Assembly (NCBI GenBank): GCA_000238815.2
Contig: AFXB01000009.1
Span: 32,422-96,421, forward strand
Length of the DNA stretch: 64,000 nucleotides
From: SAR116 cluster alpha proteobacterium HIMB100
GTDB lineage: Bacteria > Pseudomonadota > Alphaproteobacteria > Puniceispirillales > Puniceispirillaceae
Reading direction: 5' to 3'
The notes beneath the pieces are model-generated. The model was not told the origin of the DNA. It did not search any database and saw only the letters and a program-made list of their open reading frames with translations. Both the position numbers and the translations under genes were made by a program. Shown piece after piece: positions 20,369 through 29,976 of this stretch (position 1 is the first letter of the stretch; every line of letters begins with the position of its first letter).

Positions 20369-20707
20369 TCAGAGCGCGTCGGCGCCAGTTTCAGCGGTTC
20401 TGATCCGCATTGCATCTTCAAGAGACAAGAGGAAGATTTTGCCATCACCGATCTTGCCCGTACCTGCAGCTGTTTTGATGGCATTCACCACGTCATCAGC
20501 CAGTTTTTTTTCAACAGCCACTTCAATTTTGACCTTGGGGATAAAATTCACGACATACTCAGCCCCACGATAAATCTCGCTTTTGCCTTTCTGGCGGCCA
20601 TAGCCCTGAACCTCGCTCACGGTCATGCCCGAAATGCCTAAAATGCCCAAGGCTTCATGGACGGCATCGAGCTTTCCTGGCTGAATGATTGCAATGATAT
20701 ATTTCAT
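20369..20707 (-). CDS. glnK: Nitrogen regulatory protein PII
   Basis: A 112-residue PII signal protein that binds ATP/ADP and 2-oxoglutarate and controls AmtB, GlnE and the NtrB system. The T-loop sequence GRQKGKSEIYRGAEYVVNF contains Tyr51, the uridylylation site. The B-loop (TAAGTGKIGDGKIFL) and C-loop region (EDAMRIRTAETG) are intact. Being first in a glnK-amtB operon makes it the GlnK type. I looked for a sigma-54 promoter in its leader and found no GG-N10-GC match, so nitrogen control at transcription is not shown here. Confidence 0.96.
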   Translation of the reverse strand: MKYIIAIIQPGKLDAVHEALGILGISGMTVSEVQGYGRQKGKSEIYRGAEYVVNFIPKVKIEVAVEKKLADDVVNAIKTAAGTGKIGDGKIFLLSLEDAMRIRTAETGADAL

Positions 20708-20855
20708 AGCGCCCTCATATTCTTTGTTGTTAAAGGGCCCTCCTCATCAGCGTTATGAATGCGGGAAGCAGTTCATAGCCAAGCGGGGAGAACCTGACGG
20801 TTAAAGAGATAACAAAGTGACGTGGAAAAATATTGTGCTTGATTTTTTTCAATGC

Positions 20856-20872
20856 GATGCATTTTTTGCATC
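20856..20872. repeat. Palindrome between glnK and the LysR gene
   Basis: GATGCA and TGCATC flank five T bases, a perfect 6-5-6 inverted repeat in the divergent promoter region, 72 bases from the LysR-gene ATG and about 150 from glnK. The spacing does not fit an NtrC site. It is a candidate operator, perhaps for the LysR protein itself. Confidence 0.45.
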
Positions 20873-20943
20873 ACCTCTCTTGACCAGCCTTGTTAGAAGG
20901 TTATTTAGGAATCAGACAGACACACCAGCGAGGAGTGCGGGCA

Positions 20944-21861
20944 ATGCGTCATTTAACCCATCTGCGGTATATTGATGTGGTGGCGAGAGAGCGGTCTATC
21001 CGCAAGGCATCTGAAAAGCTGAACATCACCTCTACTGCGCTGAACAGGCGCATCCTGGCATTGGAAGAGGAAGTTGGCACACCCTTGTTTGAGCGACTGC
21101 CCTCTGGGGTCAGGCTGAACACAGCAGGCGAGCTGTTTATTCAGCATATTCGCAGCCAAATGACAGATTTATCACGCGTTCTCTCTCAGATATCTGATCT
21201 GTCCGGCGTGCGGCGCGGACATGTTACGGTCAGTAGCGGGCCTGAAATTATGGCCTCATTCCTGCCCAAACAAATTGCAAAATACCGGCAGGAGTTTGAA
21301 GCGGTCCAGTTTGATGTTATCCGTCATACACCAGCTGAAAGCCTGGCCGCGCTGATGGCGTTTGAGTCAGATATCGCCTTTGTGTTTGATTCTGTCCTGC
21401 CATCTGATGTTCATATCGTGGCATCAGTATCGCAACCTTTATACGCACTGGTGCAGGATCATCACCCGCTCGCCGCAAACAGCACGCTGAAGCTACAAGA
21501 TTGTCTGGCTTGGCCGGTTGTGTCCCCTAAAACAGATAGCGGGCTAAAAACGATGCTGGAAGTTGGCAGGGTCCGCACAGCCGCCAACCTGCAGACCGTC
21601 ATCCATACAGATGAGACAGAGTTTATGATGGCTTATGTGCGTCAAGAGCAGGCTGTCGGCTTTGTCATTCCGCTCAGCTTTGAAGGCAGTCCGCATAGCC
21701 TGTCTGGTCTGAAAGCAATTGCGATAGATGAGCGTGATGTACCGCCGGGGATTATTCATCTGGTCCAGCGCAAAGGGCGGGTCTTGTCTGTTGCAGCGGC
21801 AAAATTCATGGATCAGATGGTACAGGCACTGAACCTGCGGTTTCCAGACACAACCAGATAG
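20944..21861 (+). CDS. LysR-family transcriptional regulator
   Basis: A 305-residue regulator with an N-terminal winged helix (LTHLRYIDVVARERSIRKAS, then LNRRILALEEEVGTPLFER) and a periplasmic-binding-like effector domain. I start at ATG 20944 because GAGGAG lies at a good distance before it; an upstream in-frame start at 20890 would add 18 residues with no homology. It is divergent from glnK, but LysR targets need not be adjacent, so the regulated genes are unknown. It ends before a strong terminator. Confidence 0.9.
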   Translation: MRHLTHLRYIDVVARERSIRKASEKLNITSTALNRRILALEEEVGTPLFERLPSGVRLNTAGELFIQHIRSQMTDLSRVLSQISDLSGVRRGHVTVSSGPEIMASFLPKQIAKYRQEFEAVQFDVIRHTPAESLAALMAFESDIAFVFDSVLPSDVHIVASVSQPLYALVQDHHPLAANSTLKLQDCLAWPVVSPKTDSGLKTMLEVGRVRTAANLQTVIHTDETEFMMAYVRQEQAVGFVIPLSFEGSPHSLSGLKAIAIDERDVPPGIIHLVQRKGRVLSVAAAKFMDQMVQALNLRFPDTTR

Positions 21862-21880
21862 GCCGTTGCGAAAAAACAAA

Positions 21881-21910
21881 AAAAAGAGATGTGCACGCAC
21901 ATCTCTTTTT
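21881..21910 (+). terminator. Strong intrinsic terminator after the LysR gene
   Basis: AAAAAGAGATGTGC and GCACATCTCTTTTT form a perfect 14-base stem with a two-base loop. The stem ends in five T residues, and the A/T symmetry would let it stop transcription from both sides. Confidence 0.85.
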
Positions 21911-21996
21911 CGTGTTTCATATCGCCGGGCCACTCAGAGACTCATCGTTTAAACGCCCATACAGCGTCAAGGCTGGCCGCAAACTGGCTGGTTCAG

Positions 21997-22068
21997 CTAC
22001 AGGGGCTGCCCCATACTGTTCCCAAACCTGTTTTTCTGATCTGTCCGGCTTAAAGTCACACTCGACAT
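21997..22068 (-). CDS. Possible very small ORF with strong ribosome-binding site
   Basis: AGGAGGTGGTCAA stands immediately before ATG 22068, the best Shine-Dalgarno in this area. The ATG frame gives only 23 residues (MSSVTLSRTDQ...). A different frame from the same point reads about 49 residues ending in TLYGRLNDESLSGPAI but has no start codon, which would fit a one-base shift just after the ATG. It is either a short peptide or a small gene broken by a frameshift. No family is recognised. Confidence 0.3.
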   Translation of the reverse strand: MSSVTLSRTDQKNRFGNSMGQPL

Positions 22069-22228
22069 TTGACCACCTCCTTTTCTGTTATTGACACTTC
22101 ATTCCTTGATGCAGATGCGCTGCACATAAGCCAGCGTTGCGCGTAAGATGCGGATTTGTCAATGCCGGAGGCAACCGGTCTGCCACCCTGCAGAAAAGCA
22201 GCATGAACCGGCAGATGAAAACATTTCA

Positions 22229-24253
22229 TCAGGCGCGCGAAGATTTGCGCTTGACGGGTTTGAACCCCCCTTGTTTCGGTTTGCCCGGCCGTTGCGGCCG
22301 CGCTGACTTGCCCGGCTTTTTCCGAATCGACAAGGTTTGATCCGCACGTCTGGTCTCTGCCTGTTTCGGACCTGATTTTTTTGGTGTTGACGGCTTTGGA
22401 ACAGATGGTTTTTGGCCAGATGGCTTTTGTCCGGCAGTTTTCGGACCAGCCCTGTCTGGCCGCTGACCGGATTTGTCTGTGTGTCTGGAACCAGATTTTT
22501 TGGGCCCTGACGAGCGGGAATCATCCTGCCATGGCTTTGTTTTCTTCGGGCCAGATCGTTTCGGCCGGTCAGCCCTATCATCTGGATGCCATTTGCCCGC
22601 CGCGCGCGGCTTACGACCAGACTGAAAGGGTCTTTTACGGTCATGTTTATTTTTTTCACGACCTTCTGGGATCACCGGGCTGTCAATTTCCTGAACCGTA
22701 ATATCGTCTGTTAACTGGTTATTCCCTTTCAGGCGGGACAGGAACCCTTCTGTAGCTGTATCGGCAATACCCACATGGCTTTCCGCATGATGTAAGTGAA
22801 TATCGCCCACATCTGAACGCTTTACACCGCCACGGCCAGTCAATAAGGACAATAACCCGCGCACATGCATATCCTGGCCTTTACCCGCAGACAGGCTGAA
22901 CCAACGATATGTTTTTGCAGCATAGGCCATATTCGGCTCCGCAGCCTCGCCCAGTTCTTCAGGGGCGGCCATATCGCGGCGATGCTGACGGATCAGAGCC
23001 AGTGCCAATTGATGCGCAGAAAAACTTTCAGCCAATTGAGCCTGCAAGCTGGCTTCAGCCTCATCAGCCTGGCTGGTTAAATCAGGGTTGTGCAAAATTC
23101 TTTCATCATCACGGGCCCGAATGGCATCTGCATCTGGTGCGCTGCCCCATTCTGCTGTGATGCCAGCCATCTGGAGCAGTTTCTGGGTTTTCCGGTAGCT
23201 GTTATCCGGCACAACGATAATCGCTGTACCTTTGCGCCCTGCCCGGCCGGTGCGTCCTGAGCGGTGCAACAAAACATCTGCGGTACGCGGCAAATCAGCA
23301 TGAATCACAAGGTCAAGATGCGGCAGGTCAATCCCTCTGGCAGCAACATCAGTGGCCACACAAACCCGCGCGCGCCCATCCCGCATCGCCTGTATTGCCT
23401 GATTACGCGCAGCTTGATTGAGATCACCTGACAGCGCCACAACAGACAGGCCGCGATTGGCAAGCCGCGTTGAAAGATAAGATACTGAGGCCCGCGTCGC
23501 ACAAAAAATGACAGCCTTTGTTTCATCATGGTAACGCAACAAATTTATAATGGCGTTCTGGCGATCAGAGGGCCGCACTGAGCAGGCCTGATAAGTGATG
23601 TCTTTGTGCTGTTCTTCGGCAGAAATCGTCTCTACCCGCATTGCCTCTGTCTGGTAGCGGCGGGCAAGAGCAGCAATTGTACGCGGCACAGTCGCGGAAA
23701 ACATCAGCGTCCGGCGCTGGTCCGGTGCAGCCTTCAGCAGGGTTTCCAAATCTTCACGAAACCCCATATCCAGCATTTCATCTGCTTCATCAAGAACAAC
23801 AGCACGCAAATGGTCAGGATAAAAGCTGTTCCGGTTCAGATGATCAACAAGACGACCTGGCGTACCGATTAAAAGGTCAACGCGGCCAGACAGCGCGCGC
23901 CGCTCTGTGCGAATATCCATGCCGCCAACAGCAGACGCCAGCACCAGCCCTGTTTCAGCGTAAAGCCAGTCCAATTCGGCCTTAACCTGAAGAGCAAGTT
24001 CGCGTGTTGGGGTGATCACCAGCGCCGCCGGACGAGACGGCAGATCAGAGTCAGCTTCATCATCCAACAGCTGGCCCGCCACGCTTAACCCGAAAGCAAC
24101 CGTCTTGCCCGACCCCGTCTGGGCAGAGACCAGCAGATCACGACCAGAGCACTCCTCAGCCAAAACAGCCGACTGAACATCGGTCATCGCGGTGAAACCG
24201 CGCTTCTCCAGCGCGTCTGCCAAAAGCGGATGCGCGGCGTCAAATTGTGTCAT
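22229..24253 (-). CDS. DEAD-box RNA helicase with basic C-terminal tail
   Basis: An ATP-dependent RNA helicase with all core motifs in order: Q region, AQTGSGKT (I), PTRELALQ (Ia), TPGRLVDHL (Ib), LDEADEMLD (II), FSATV (III), CVATDVAARGIDLP (V) and HRSGRTGRAG (VI). Residues about 470-540 look like the DbpA-type RNA-binding domain that directs the CsdA/DeaD and DbpA helicases to rRNA. From about 545 the chain becomes a Lys/Arg/Pro/Gly-rich low-complexity tail with repeated GPKKSG-like units. A role in ribosome assembly or mRNA unwinding at low temperature is likely by analogy with CsdA. The 674-residue length is normal for this group. Confidence 0.93.
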   Translation of the reverse strand: MTQFDAAHPLLADALEKRGFTAMTDVQSAVLAEECSGRDLLVSAQTGSGKTVAFGLSVAGQLLDDEADSDLPSRPAALVITPTRELALQVKAELDWLYAETGLVLASAVGGMDIRTERRALSGRVDLLIGTPGRLVDHLNRNSFYPDHLRAVVLDEADEMLDMGFREDLETLLKAAPDQRRTLMFSATVPRTIAALARRYQTEAMRVETISAEEQHKDITYQACSVRPSDRQNAIINLLRYHDETKAVIFCATRASVSYLSTRLANRGLSVVALSGDLNQAARNQAIQAMRDGRARVCVATDVAARGIDLPHLDLVIHADLPRTADVLLHRSGRTGRAGRKGTAIIVVPDNSYRKTQKLLQMAGITAEWGSAPDADAIRARDDERILHNPDLTSQADEAEASLQAQLAESFSAHQLALALIRQHRRDMAAPEELGEAAEPNMAYAAKTYRWFSLSAGKGQDMHVRGLLSLLTGRGGVKRSDVGDIHLHHAESHVGIADTATEGFLSRLKGNNQLTDDITVQEIDSPVIPEGREKNKHDRKRPFQSGRKPRAAGKWHPDDRADRPKRSGPKKTKPWQDDSRSSGPKKSGSRHTDKSGQRPDRAGPKTAGQKPSGQKPSVPKPSTPKKSGPKQAETRRADQTLSIRKKPGKSARPQRPGKPKQGGFKPVKRKSSRA

Positions 24254-24486
24254 TAAATTTTGCCTTTGTGCTCATGTCCGGCCCGTCTCTTCACAAACAC
24301 CTGCTTGTTGTTCCACGGACATGCCTGATGTGTCACGGTTTTAGCAGTGATTGCAGATTTGTAAAGCAAAACAGTCTGCACCCCTGCTACTGGACAAGGC
24401 GATGAAGCAAGGGCTAAGAAGGGGATCATGGGAAATCTGGCAATTCCGCCAGCAGTTTTTGTCCGGGGATGAACTGAGTTCTGATT

Positions 24487-25536
24487 ATGTCTGCTAGGTC
24501 TGTTCTGTCTTCTGCACGTCATTTGTTGGTAATCCAGCCTCTGGTTGGCATTGGTGATATGATCTGGCACAAGCCCTGGATTGACCAGCTGGCCCGCAGC
24601 CACAAAGTCACACTGATGACAAAACCGTCGGTTCAGGCAGATGTGATCTTTGCCGACGCCCCGGACAGTTTTTCTGTATTGACGCTGGAGAGGTCAATCC
24701 GCGGCAAAAGCGGGCGGCATGACGGCCTGTTGGGTTTTTTCAGGCTGGTCAGCGAAATGCGTTCAAGCGGGGCAGATGCAGCTGTTATTTTGCATGCATC
24801 TTCGCGCTATGCGCTGGCTGCGCGGCTGGCTGGCATAAAGGTCAGGTTAGGATATGGCATCGGCCACCAGCAACAGCATTTGAACGCTGGCCATTATCTG
24901 GATAAGTCTGCGATGCGTGAACATGCGATTGACCGGGTCAGAAATTTTGCAGACTTAAACGGATTTGGACTGAACCCGCCCGTCTGGACAATAACACCGC
25001 GTCCTGCCGCGCGAAAAGAGGCTGAACGGCTGCTGGGCGTATGGGCTGCAACCGCTGAACAGACAAGCTTTTCAACTTTTTTATGCATCGGTATTGGCGC
25101 CATGCATCCCGAGCGGCAATGGGGGGCAGCCCGGTTTGCAGAGCTGATCAGCCTTCTTGCAGATATGCGGCCTGATCTGTCTTGTCTTATTCTGGGCGGG
25201 CCAAGCGAACAGGGCCTGGCGGATGAGATCAGATCAATTTTACATGCGCGCAAACTGGCTCCGCCTGTATTTTTGGGCAGATTAGATGAAGCTGTTGCGC
25301 TGATGGCCTTGTCTTGTGGTTATGTTGGCAATGATACCAGCCTGCTGAATTTTATGGTTTGTGTGGATAAGCCGGCACTTGGCCTGTTTTCCCAATCTAA
25401 GCCGCTGACTTACAGCGCGCTTCTGCATAAAACAGATGCGATTGCAGAGAATGAATTTGGCCAGCCGGGGATCATTCACAAAATTACGCCAGCCAAACTG
25501 CTCGACAAAATAAATAGTCTGTGGCCTGAGGGCTGA
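24487..25536 (+). CDS. Glycosyltransferase family 9 (heptosyltransferase-like)
   Basis: A 349-residue GT-B enzyme of the ADP-heptose:LPS heptosyltransferase family. The N-terminal half begins LLVIQPLVGIGDMIW, the GDxxx loop of GT9 proteins, and the C-terminal half has IGAMHPERQWGAARFAELI, the sugar-nucleotide site, and GYVGNDTSLLNFMVC. It probably adds a sugar to lipopolysaccharide core on the inner face of the inner membrane; the exact sugar is not determined. It stands divergent from the helicase gene, with no LPS gene beside it. Confidence 0.87.
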   Translation: MSARSVLSSARHLLVIQPLVGIGDMIWHKPWIDQLARSHKVTLMTKPSVQADVIFADAPDSFSVLTLERSIRGKSGRHDGLLGFFRLVSEMRSSGADAAVILHASSRYALAARLAGIKVRLGYGIGHQQQHLNAGHYLDKSAMREHAIDRVRNFADLNGFGLNPPVWTITPRPAARKEAERLLGVWAATAEQTSFSTFLCIGIGAMHPERQWGAARFAELISLLADMRPDLSCLILGGPSEQGLADEIRSILHARKLAPPVFLGRLDEAVALMALSCGYVGNDTSLLNFMVCVDKPALGLFSQSKPLTYSALLHKTDAIAENEFGQPGIIHKITPAKLLDKINSLWPEG

Positions 25537-25658
25537 ACTAAACTGATTTTTTTGCGCCCATTCACACAAGCCTTGTGAACAGACAGGCGAGCCGTTATGG
25601 TCTATCGCGGGTTTTGTGTGACAGTTACCCGGTTTTAATGGATGAGAGTTCTGCAGAT

Positions 25659-26639
25659 ATGAGTGATACAAATATGGACGTCCTGTTCGTCGGTAATGCG
25701 ATTATGGATGTGCTCAGTGCTTGTGATGAGACATTTCTGAGCGAACATAATATCGAGAAGGGCGGCATGAACCTGATTGATGAGGACCGTGCTTTATATC
25801 TGTATCAAGCGATGCCAGACAAAACCGAACAGTCCGGCGGGTCAGCAGCAAACAGTGCTTATGGATTTGCCTGTCTGGGCGGAAAGGCCGGATTTGCGGG
25901 CCAGGTCGCTGAAGATGAAGTTGGCAACGGGTTCATTCGTGATCTGCAGGCAGGCGGCGTTACATTTGCAGGCCAGCAGACAAATAGCGGCCCCGCCACC
26001 GCCCGATCCATGATCCTGGTTACGCCAGACACCATCCGATCAATGAATACTTATCTGGGCACGTCTTTATATCTGGACGCAAGCCATCTGTCGCCGGAGA
26101 CCCGTGCTGAAATTATTTATCTTGAAGGTTATTTATTTGACGCTCCTGAAGGGCCATCCATCTTTGCCCGTGCAGCTGAAATTGCCAGACAGACAGATGC
26201 CCAGCTGGCTCTGTCTTTATCAGATGCCTGGTGTGTGGACAGGCATTATGACGCCTTATCTGATTTTGTGCGTGAACATGTTTCTATCCTGTTCAGCAAT
26301 GAAGCCGAAATTCAGAGCCTGGGCAAATCTGACCTGCACAGTTCTGCGGAGCTGGTCTCAGATTGGGTTGACGAATTAATCGTGACAAAAGGCGCTGACG
26401 GGGCCAGCATTTTTGCAGGAGACGAACAGGTCAGCGTTCCTGCTATGCCGATTGGCAAAGTTGTGGACACAACAGGGGCAGGAGATTTGTTTGCCGCAGG
26501 CTATCTGTTTGGCCGGGTGACAGGCGCATCATTGCTGCAGTCGGCCGAGCTGGCCAGCATGTGTGCAGGGGAAGTTATCTGCCATTTCGGTGCACGCCCG
26601 GCGCAGGATTTATCCGGTTTCATTGCCGAAGCTGTTTAA
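25659..26639 (+). CDS. PfkB-family carbohydrate/adenosine kinase
   Basis: A ribokinase-fold kinase that most resembles bacterial adenosine kinases. It opens MDVLFVGNAIMDVLSA, contains the substrate-binding GGSAANSAYGFACLGG and the catalytic anion hole and base in DTTGAGDLFAAGYLFG. I choose ATG 25659 (MSDTNMDV) because the family starts there and GAGAG lies upstream; ATG 25638 is possible. Adenosine salvage is the likely role, but PfkB specificity is hard to read from sequence. Its stop overlaps that of the convergent autotransporter gene by four bases. Confidence 0.85.
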   Translation: MSDTNMDVLFVGNAIMDVLSACDETFLSEHNIEKGGMNLIDEDRALYLYQAMPDKTEQSGGSAANSAYGFACLGGKAGFAGQVAEDEVGNGFIRDLQAGGVTFAGQQTNSGPATARSMILVTPDTIRSMNTYLGTSLYLDASHLSPETRAEIIYLEGYLFDAPEGPSIFARAAEIARQTDAQLALSLSDAWCVDRHYDALSDFVREHVSILFSNEAEIQSLGKSDLHSSAELVSDWVDELIVTKGADGASIFAGDEQVSVPAMPIGKVVDTTGAGDLFAAGYLFGRVTGASLLQSAELASMCAGEVICHFGARPAQDLSGFIAEAV

Positions 26640-29600
26640 AAATTCAGCTTTGCACCAATCCGCATATCTACAGCCGATTTCCCTCTGATGCCTGCAAAAT
26701 TATGGCTGTATTGAGCAGAAGAGTACCAGTTGAAGCCAAGCGATGTGTCTGCCTGCATGATATGGTAGAGATCGATTTGGCGGGCCGGATTGACCAGTGA
26801 TATCTGGTCATAAACAGACAGATAACCGCCATCAGCCTGATAGCCTCTGGTTGTTGCCTGGGTCATGACCCCAGAGGTTGTTGCCAACGGCAGGGCTACG
26901 CCAAACTGGTGATGCAGAGAGAGGTGATGAGAGGGGCGGTAATCCACCTGAAAGCTCACCTTGTCAGCCATTAAATTATGATATCCGATCATATCAGCAT
27001 ATAAGGCCTCGGCAGTGGTGCGGAGCAGGCTGTATCGGCTTTGCAGCTGGAGGTTTTCGGTCACATACCGGTTCATACCCATTTGCAGATAAGCCGTGCG
27101 AGATGGACGTGCCAACTGGTATACACCTGACAAACCTGCCCCTAAAACGCTGTTCTGTTCGGTCAGAATGCCGGCAGTGATGTCATGATGCACAAGCTCA
27201 GATATCAGATCTGCGGTTACTGCATATTCAGTAAACTGGTGACCCTGATCAGTGGCTCCGCGCAATAACCGCGCGCTCAGCCCAAGTTCTGTTGTCGGCC
27301 GCCAAAATGATGATATCTGGAGGATGTCCTGACTGGAAGCTGATAAAAACGAAGAGGCCAGCTGGGGCGCGTCCACCTGGCGATCCAGTAATAAGGGATC
27401 TGTTTTTTTCAGCCGCAGCAAGTCAATACCGGATACCGCATTGGCATAGCTGAAGGCCAACCGGTCAGGCAACCCGTCACCAGCGCTCCCTTGTGATACA
27501 AGCTGGAGATTGTCTGACTGATAGACAGGGTCAGGCGCGCTGCGATCCAGCTGGTCAAGAAAGGCCTGATTGGACGGGAGCGGTTGTACCGCCTGTATAA
27601 TTGTTGGCTGCCAGCTATAGGCACGGGCATAGCCATCCATAACACCGATGGTCAGGTCGCCAGCCTGTAAAGCCTGACCAAACACGAAGGACGGGTGAAG
27701 AGCCGTATTCTGCATGATTACCCCGGCAAGTGCATGACCGTTGGTTCCGGCAATTGACAACCCGCCCTGAGGCTGGCTGGCCTCAGCCAGATTAAGAAGC
27801 CCCACACCATAGACTGTGTCTGTGCCGGTGGCCCCTAAATCTGTCGCAGTGGACAGGACCAGAGTGGTCAGCTGTTCCGGGGTCAGATTCGGAAACTGTT
27901 CTTTTAATAAGGCCAGCCCGCCAGTAACATGCGGGGCAGCCATAGATGTGCCTTGCAGATTTTTATAGGATACCGGCGGCGAGGTCGTGTTGTCATCCAC
28001 ATCATAAGTGGAATAAATCGCAACCCCGGGTGCCGCAATACAAAAATCTTTGGCATAGCCACACCCATTGCTGAAGCTGGCTATCTGGTTATTCTGGTCA
28101 ACCGCAACAACGGTCAGCCACTGGCCGGATACATTATCATCAACCACCGCATAAGACCCCCGAAATGAGGGGATGTTGTCATTCACAGATGTATTTGTAT
28201 TGGCTGCATATTGGACGAAATTATTGGTTGCTGAATCTGAATAGAGCTTGACCTGGCCCGTTTCCGTATTCAGCCCGTCATTACCGTTGGCAAAAACAAC
28301 AACTGTGTTATCTGTTGCGGTCTGCCAGGCTGATAATTCGGTGGGATACAGGCCATATATAGGCGAGGTAACCCCATTAACCGTCTGGCTTCCGGAAATG
28401 AATTCTGATGAGTTGTTATCATCGTAATTATAATAAGGTCGTTTGTAAAAATAGGTTGACCCATTATAGCTGAGCGTATCGGTTTTGGTTGACCCCCAGC
28501 TGTTATTCATCACCGCAATTCCAGAACCTGAACCAGCCGCAATTGCATTTACAAGCTGCGGTGTTGTCACAAACGATAAATCATTACCAAATATTTTCAC
28601 TGGCTTGATGGTCACATCAGGGGCAACGCCATGCATGCCTGTATCATTCTTCACCGCACCAATGGTTCCTGCGACATGAGTACCATGTGAAGAGATACAG
28701 CCATTTGCAGGACAAGATACGATGCTGTCGCCATCAAGGGCATCATAGGCTGTGGTCAGATTGGCCTGTAAATCCGCATGGTTTGTATCAAAAGGCGAAT
28801 CCAAAACCGATACGGTCACCCCGTCCCCGGTATATCCTCTGGCATAGGCGGTAGAGGCATTAATCGCCCCAAGCCCGTAATTCGCACTATATTCAGCTGT
28901 TTCCCAAACAGCGGTATCCAGATTTTCATTGCCGCCACCTGAGCCTCCGCCAGAGCCTCCTCCAGAGCCCCCGCCAGACCCGCCATCAGAGCCACCAGCA
29001 GAACCAGCGCCCGGCGATGTTTTTGCTGACCCGCCTGAGGCTGCAGCTGCTACCGCGCCCGCCCCAGCCGCAACACCAGCCATTGTTGCCGTCGTGACCG
29101 CGCCAGCTGCTGCACTGGCTGCAGCTGCGCCTGCCCCTGCCCCTGCCCCAAGGCCACCCGCAGCGCCCACCGCAGGTGGTGGCAGAGGTACCGGGGGCGG
29201 AGCAGGCAAAGGCGGTGCAGCATTCAGCTGTCCTAAAAGAGGATCGCGCAAATGAGCAGACATTACCTGGAGCACAGCCAAACGTGCTTCGGCAGCCAGT
29301 TTTTTTGCTGTTGAACTGCGGCGTTTTGCCTTGCGCCTCACATCCTCTCGCCACTGACGCGATCGCGGCTGAGCCCAGATCGTCTGACGCGCAGGCTGGG
29401 CGGTCATAAAGCCTTGCCGTTGGTCAGGCTGACTGGCTGCCGGAGCGGCGGATGCTGCTGCTACCAGCTGAGTGAGAAGGCGCTGCAGAGTGCGCGCAGG
29501 CAAGGGCAATTTTTCTTTCAGTTCAGCCAGACTATGTGCCTGGATCCGCAAATCATCAGCAGCGGCCCATAAAGCGACCAGCTGAGCATGAGACGGCGAA

Positions 29601-29791
29601 TGGCCAGCCGCCGTCAAAAGCTGGTCGACTTCTGCAAACCACCCGGTCTGAGCAAAGACAGCATGACGGTCTGCCCGGCCTTCAGCCCGCAGAGGAAAGA
29701 CAGACAATACCAGACAAACGCACGCCAGACACCCGATTACTGTCTGAACTGGCCTCAGTTTTTCATGCCAGCGGCTCAACACCATTCCCAC
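26636..29791 (-). CDS. Subtilisin-like (S8) serine protease autotransporter
   Basis: A 1051-residue type V secreted protease. The N-terminus has a signal-like hydrophobic stretch (QTVIGCLACVCLVLSVF). Residues about 45-190 form a helical region of unknown family, followed by a Pro/Ala-rich stretch and a GGSGGG repeat linker (about 190-290). The S8 domain carries Asp331 (VLDSPFD), His369 (HGTHVAG) and Ser616 (GTSMAAPH). The rest, from about 760, is a beta-barrel translocator ending in the outer-membrane signature aromatic residue (AKLNF). The long region before the protease domain is unusual for the family. The 3' end overlaps the kinase gene tail to tail. Confidence 0.9.
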   Translation of the reverse strand: MGMVLSRWHEKLRPVQTVIGCLACVCLVLSVFPLRAEGRADRHAVFAQTGWFAEVDQLLTAAGHSPSHAQLVALWAAADDLRIQAHSLAELKEKLPLPARTLQRLLTQLVAAASAAPAASQPDQRQGFMTAQPARQTIWAQPRSRQWREDVRRKAKRRSSTAKKLAAEARLAVLQVMSAHLRDPLLGQLNAAPPLPAPPPVPLPPPAVGAAGGLGAGAGAGAAAASAAAGAVTTATMAGVAAGAGAVAAAASGGSAKTSPGAGSAGGSDGGSGGGSGGGSGGGSGGGNENLDTAVWETAEYSANYGLGAINASTAYARGYTGDGVTVSVLDSPFDTNHADLQANLTTAYDALDGDSIVSCPANGCISSHGTHVAGTIGAVKNDTGMHGVAPDVTIKPVKIFGNDLSFVTTPQLVNAIAAGSGSGIAVMNNSWGSTKTDTLSYNGSTYFYKRPYYNYDDNNSSEFISGSQTVNGVTSPIYGLYPTELSAWQTATDNTVVVFANGNDGLNTETGQVKLYSDSATNNFVQYAANTNTSVNDNIPSFRGSYAVVDDNVSGQWLTVVAVDQNNQIASFSNGCGYAKDFCIAAPGVAIYSTYDVDDNTTSPPVSYKNLQGTSMAAPHVTGGLALLKEQFPNLTPEQLTTLVLSTATDLGATGTDTVYGVGLLNLAEASQPQGGLSIAGTNGHALAGVIMQNTALHPSFVFGQALQAGDLTIGVMDGYARAYSWQPTIIQAVQPLPSNQAFLDQLDRSAPDPVYQSDNLQLVSQGSAGDGLPDRLAFSYANAVSGIDLLRLKKTDPLLLDRQVDAPQLASSFLSASSQDILQISSFWRPTTELGLSARLLRGATDQGHQFTEYAVTADLISELVHHDITAGILTEQNSVLGAGLSGVYQLARPSRTAYLQMGMNRYVTENLQLQSRYSLLRTTAEALYADMIGYHNLMADKVSFQVDYRPSHHLSLHHQFGVALPLATTSGVMTQATTRGYQADGGYLSVYDQISLVNPARQIDLYHIMQADTSLGFNWYSSAQYSHNFAGIRGKSAVDMRIGAKLNF

Positions 29792-29976
29792 TCAACATTC
29801 ATTAACACAACTTTCATCTCAGGCAGGGACCTGAACAGATTAGGGCAAGATGACTTACAAATCTTTTTAAAACCTGTTTACCTCGCGGGCATAGTAACGA
29901 CAGTAAACGGCAAAATTGCACCTCAGCTGAACAGTAAAATGTTTATTTAAATCAGATTTGTGACCAGACCAGTTTT

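Noticed and set aside
20708..20855. Sigma-54 promoter for glnK
   Set aside because: The closest match has GG and GC separated by nine bases, not the required ten, and lacks the TGGC and TTGC context.
28929..29255. Pro/Ala-rich frame antisense to the autotransporter linker
   Set aside because: It is the reverse reading of the Gly-rich linker and has no start signals.
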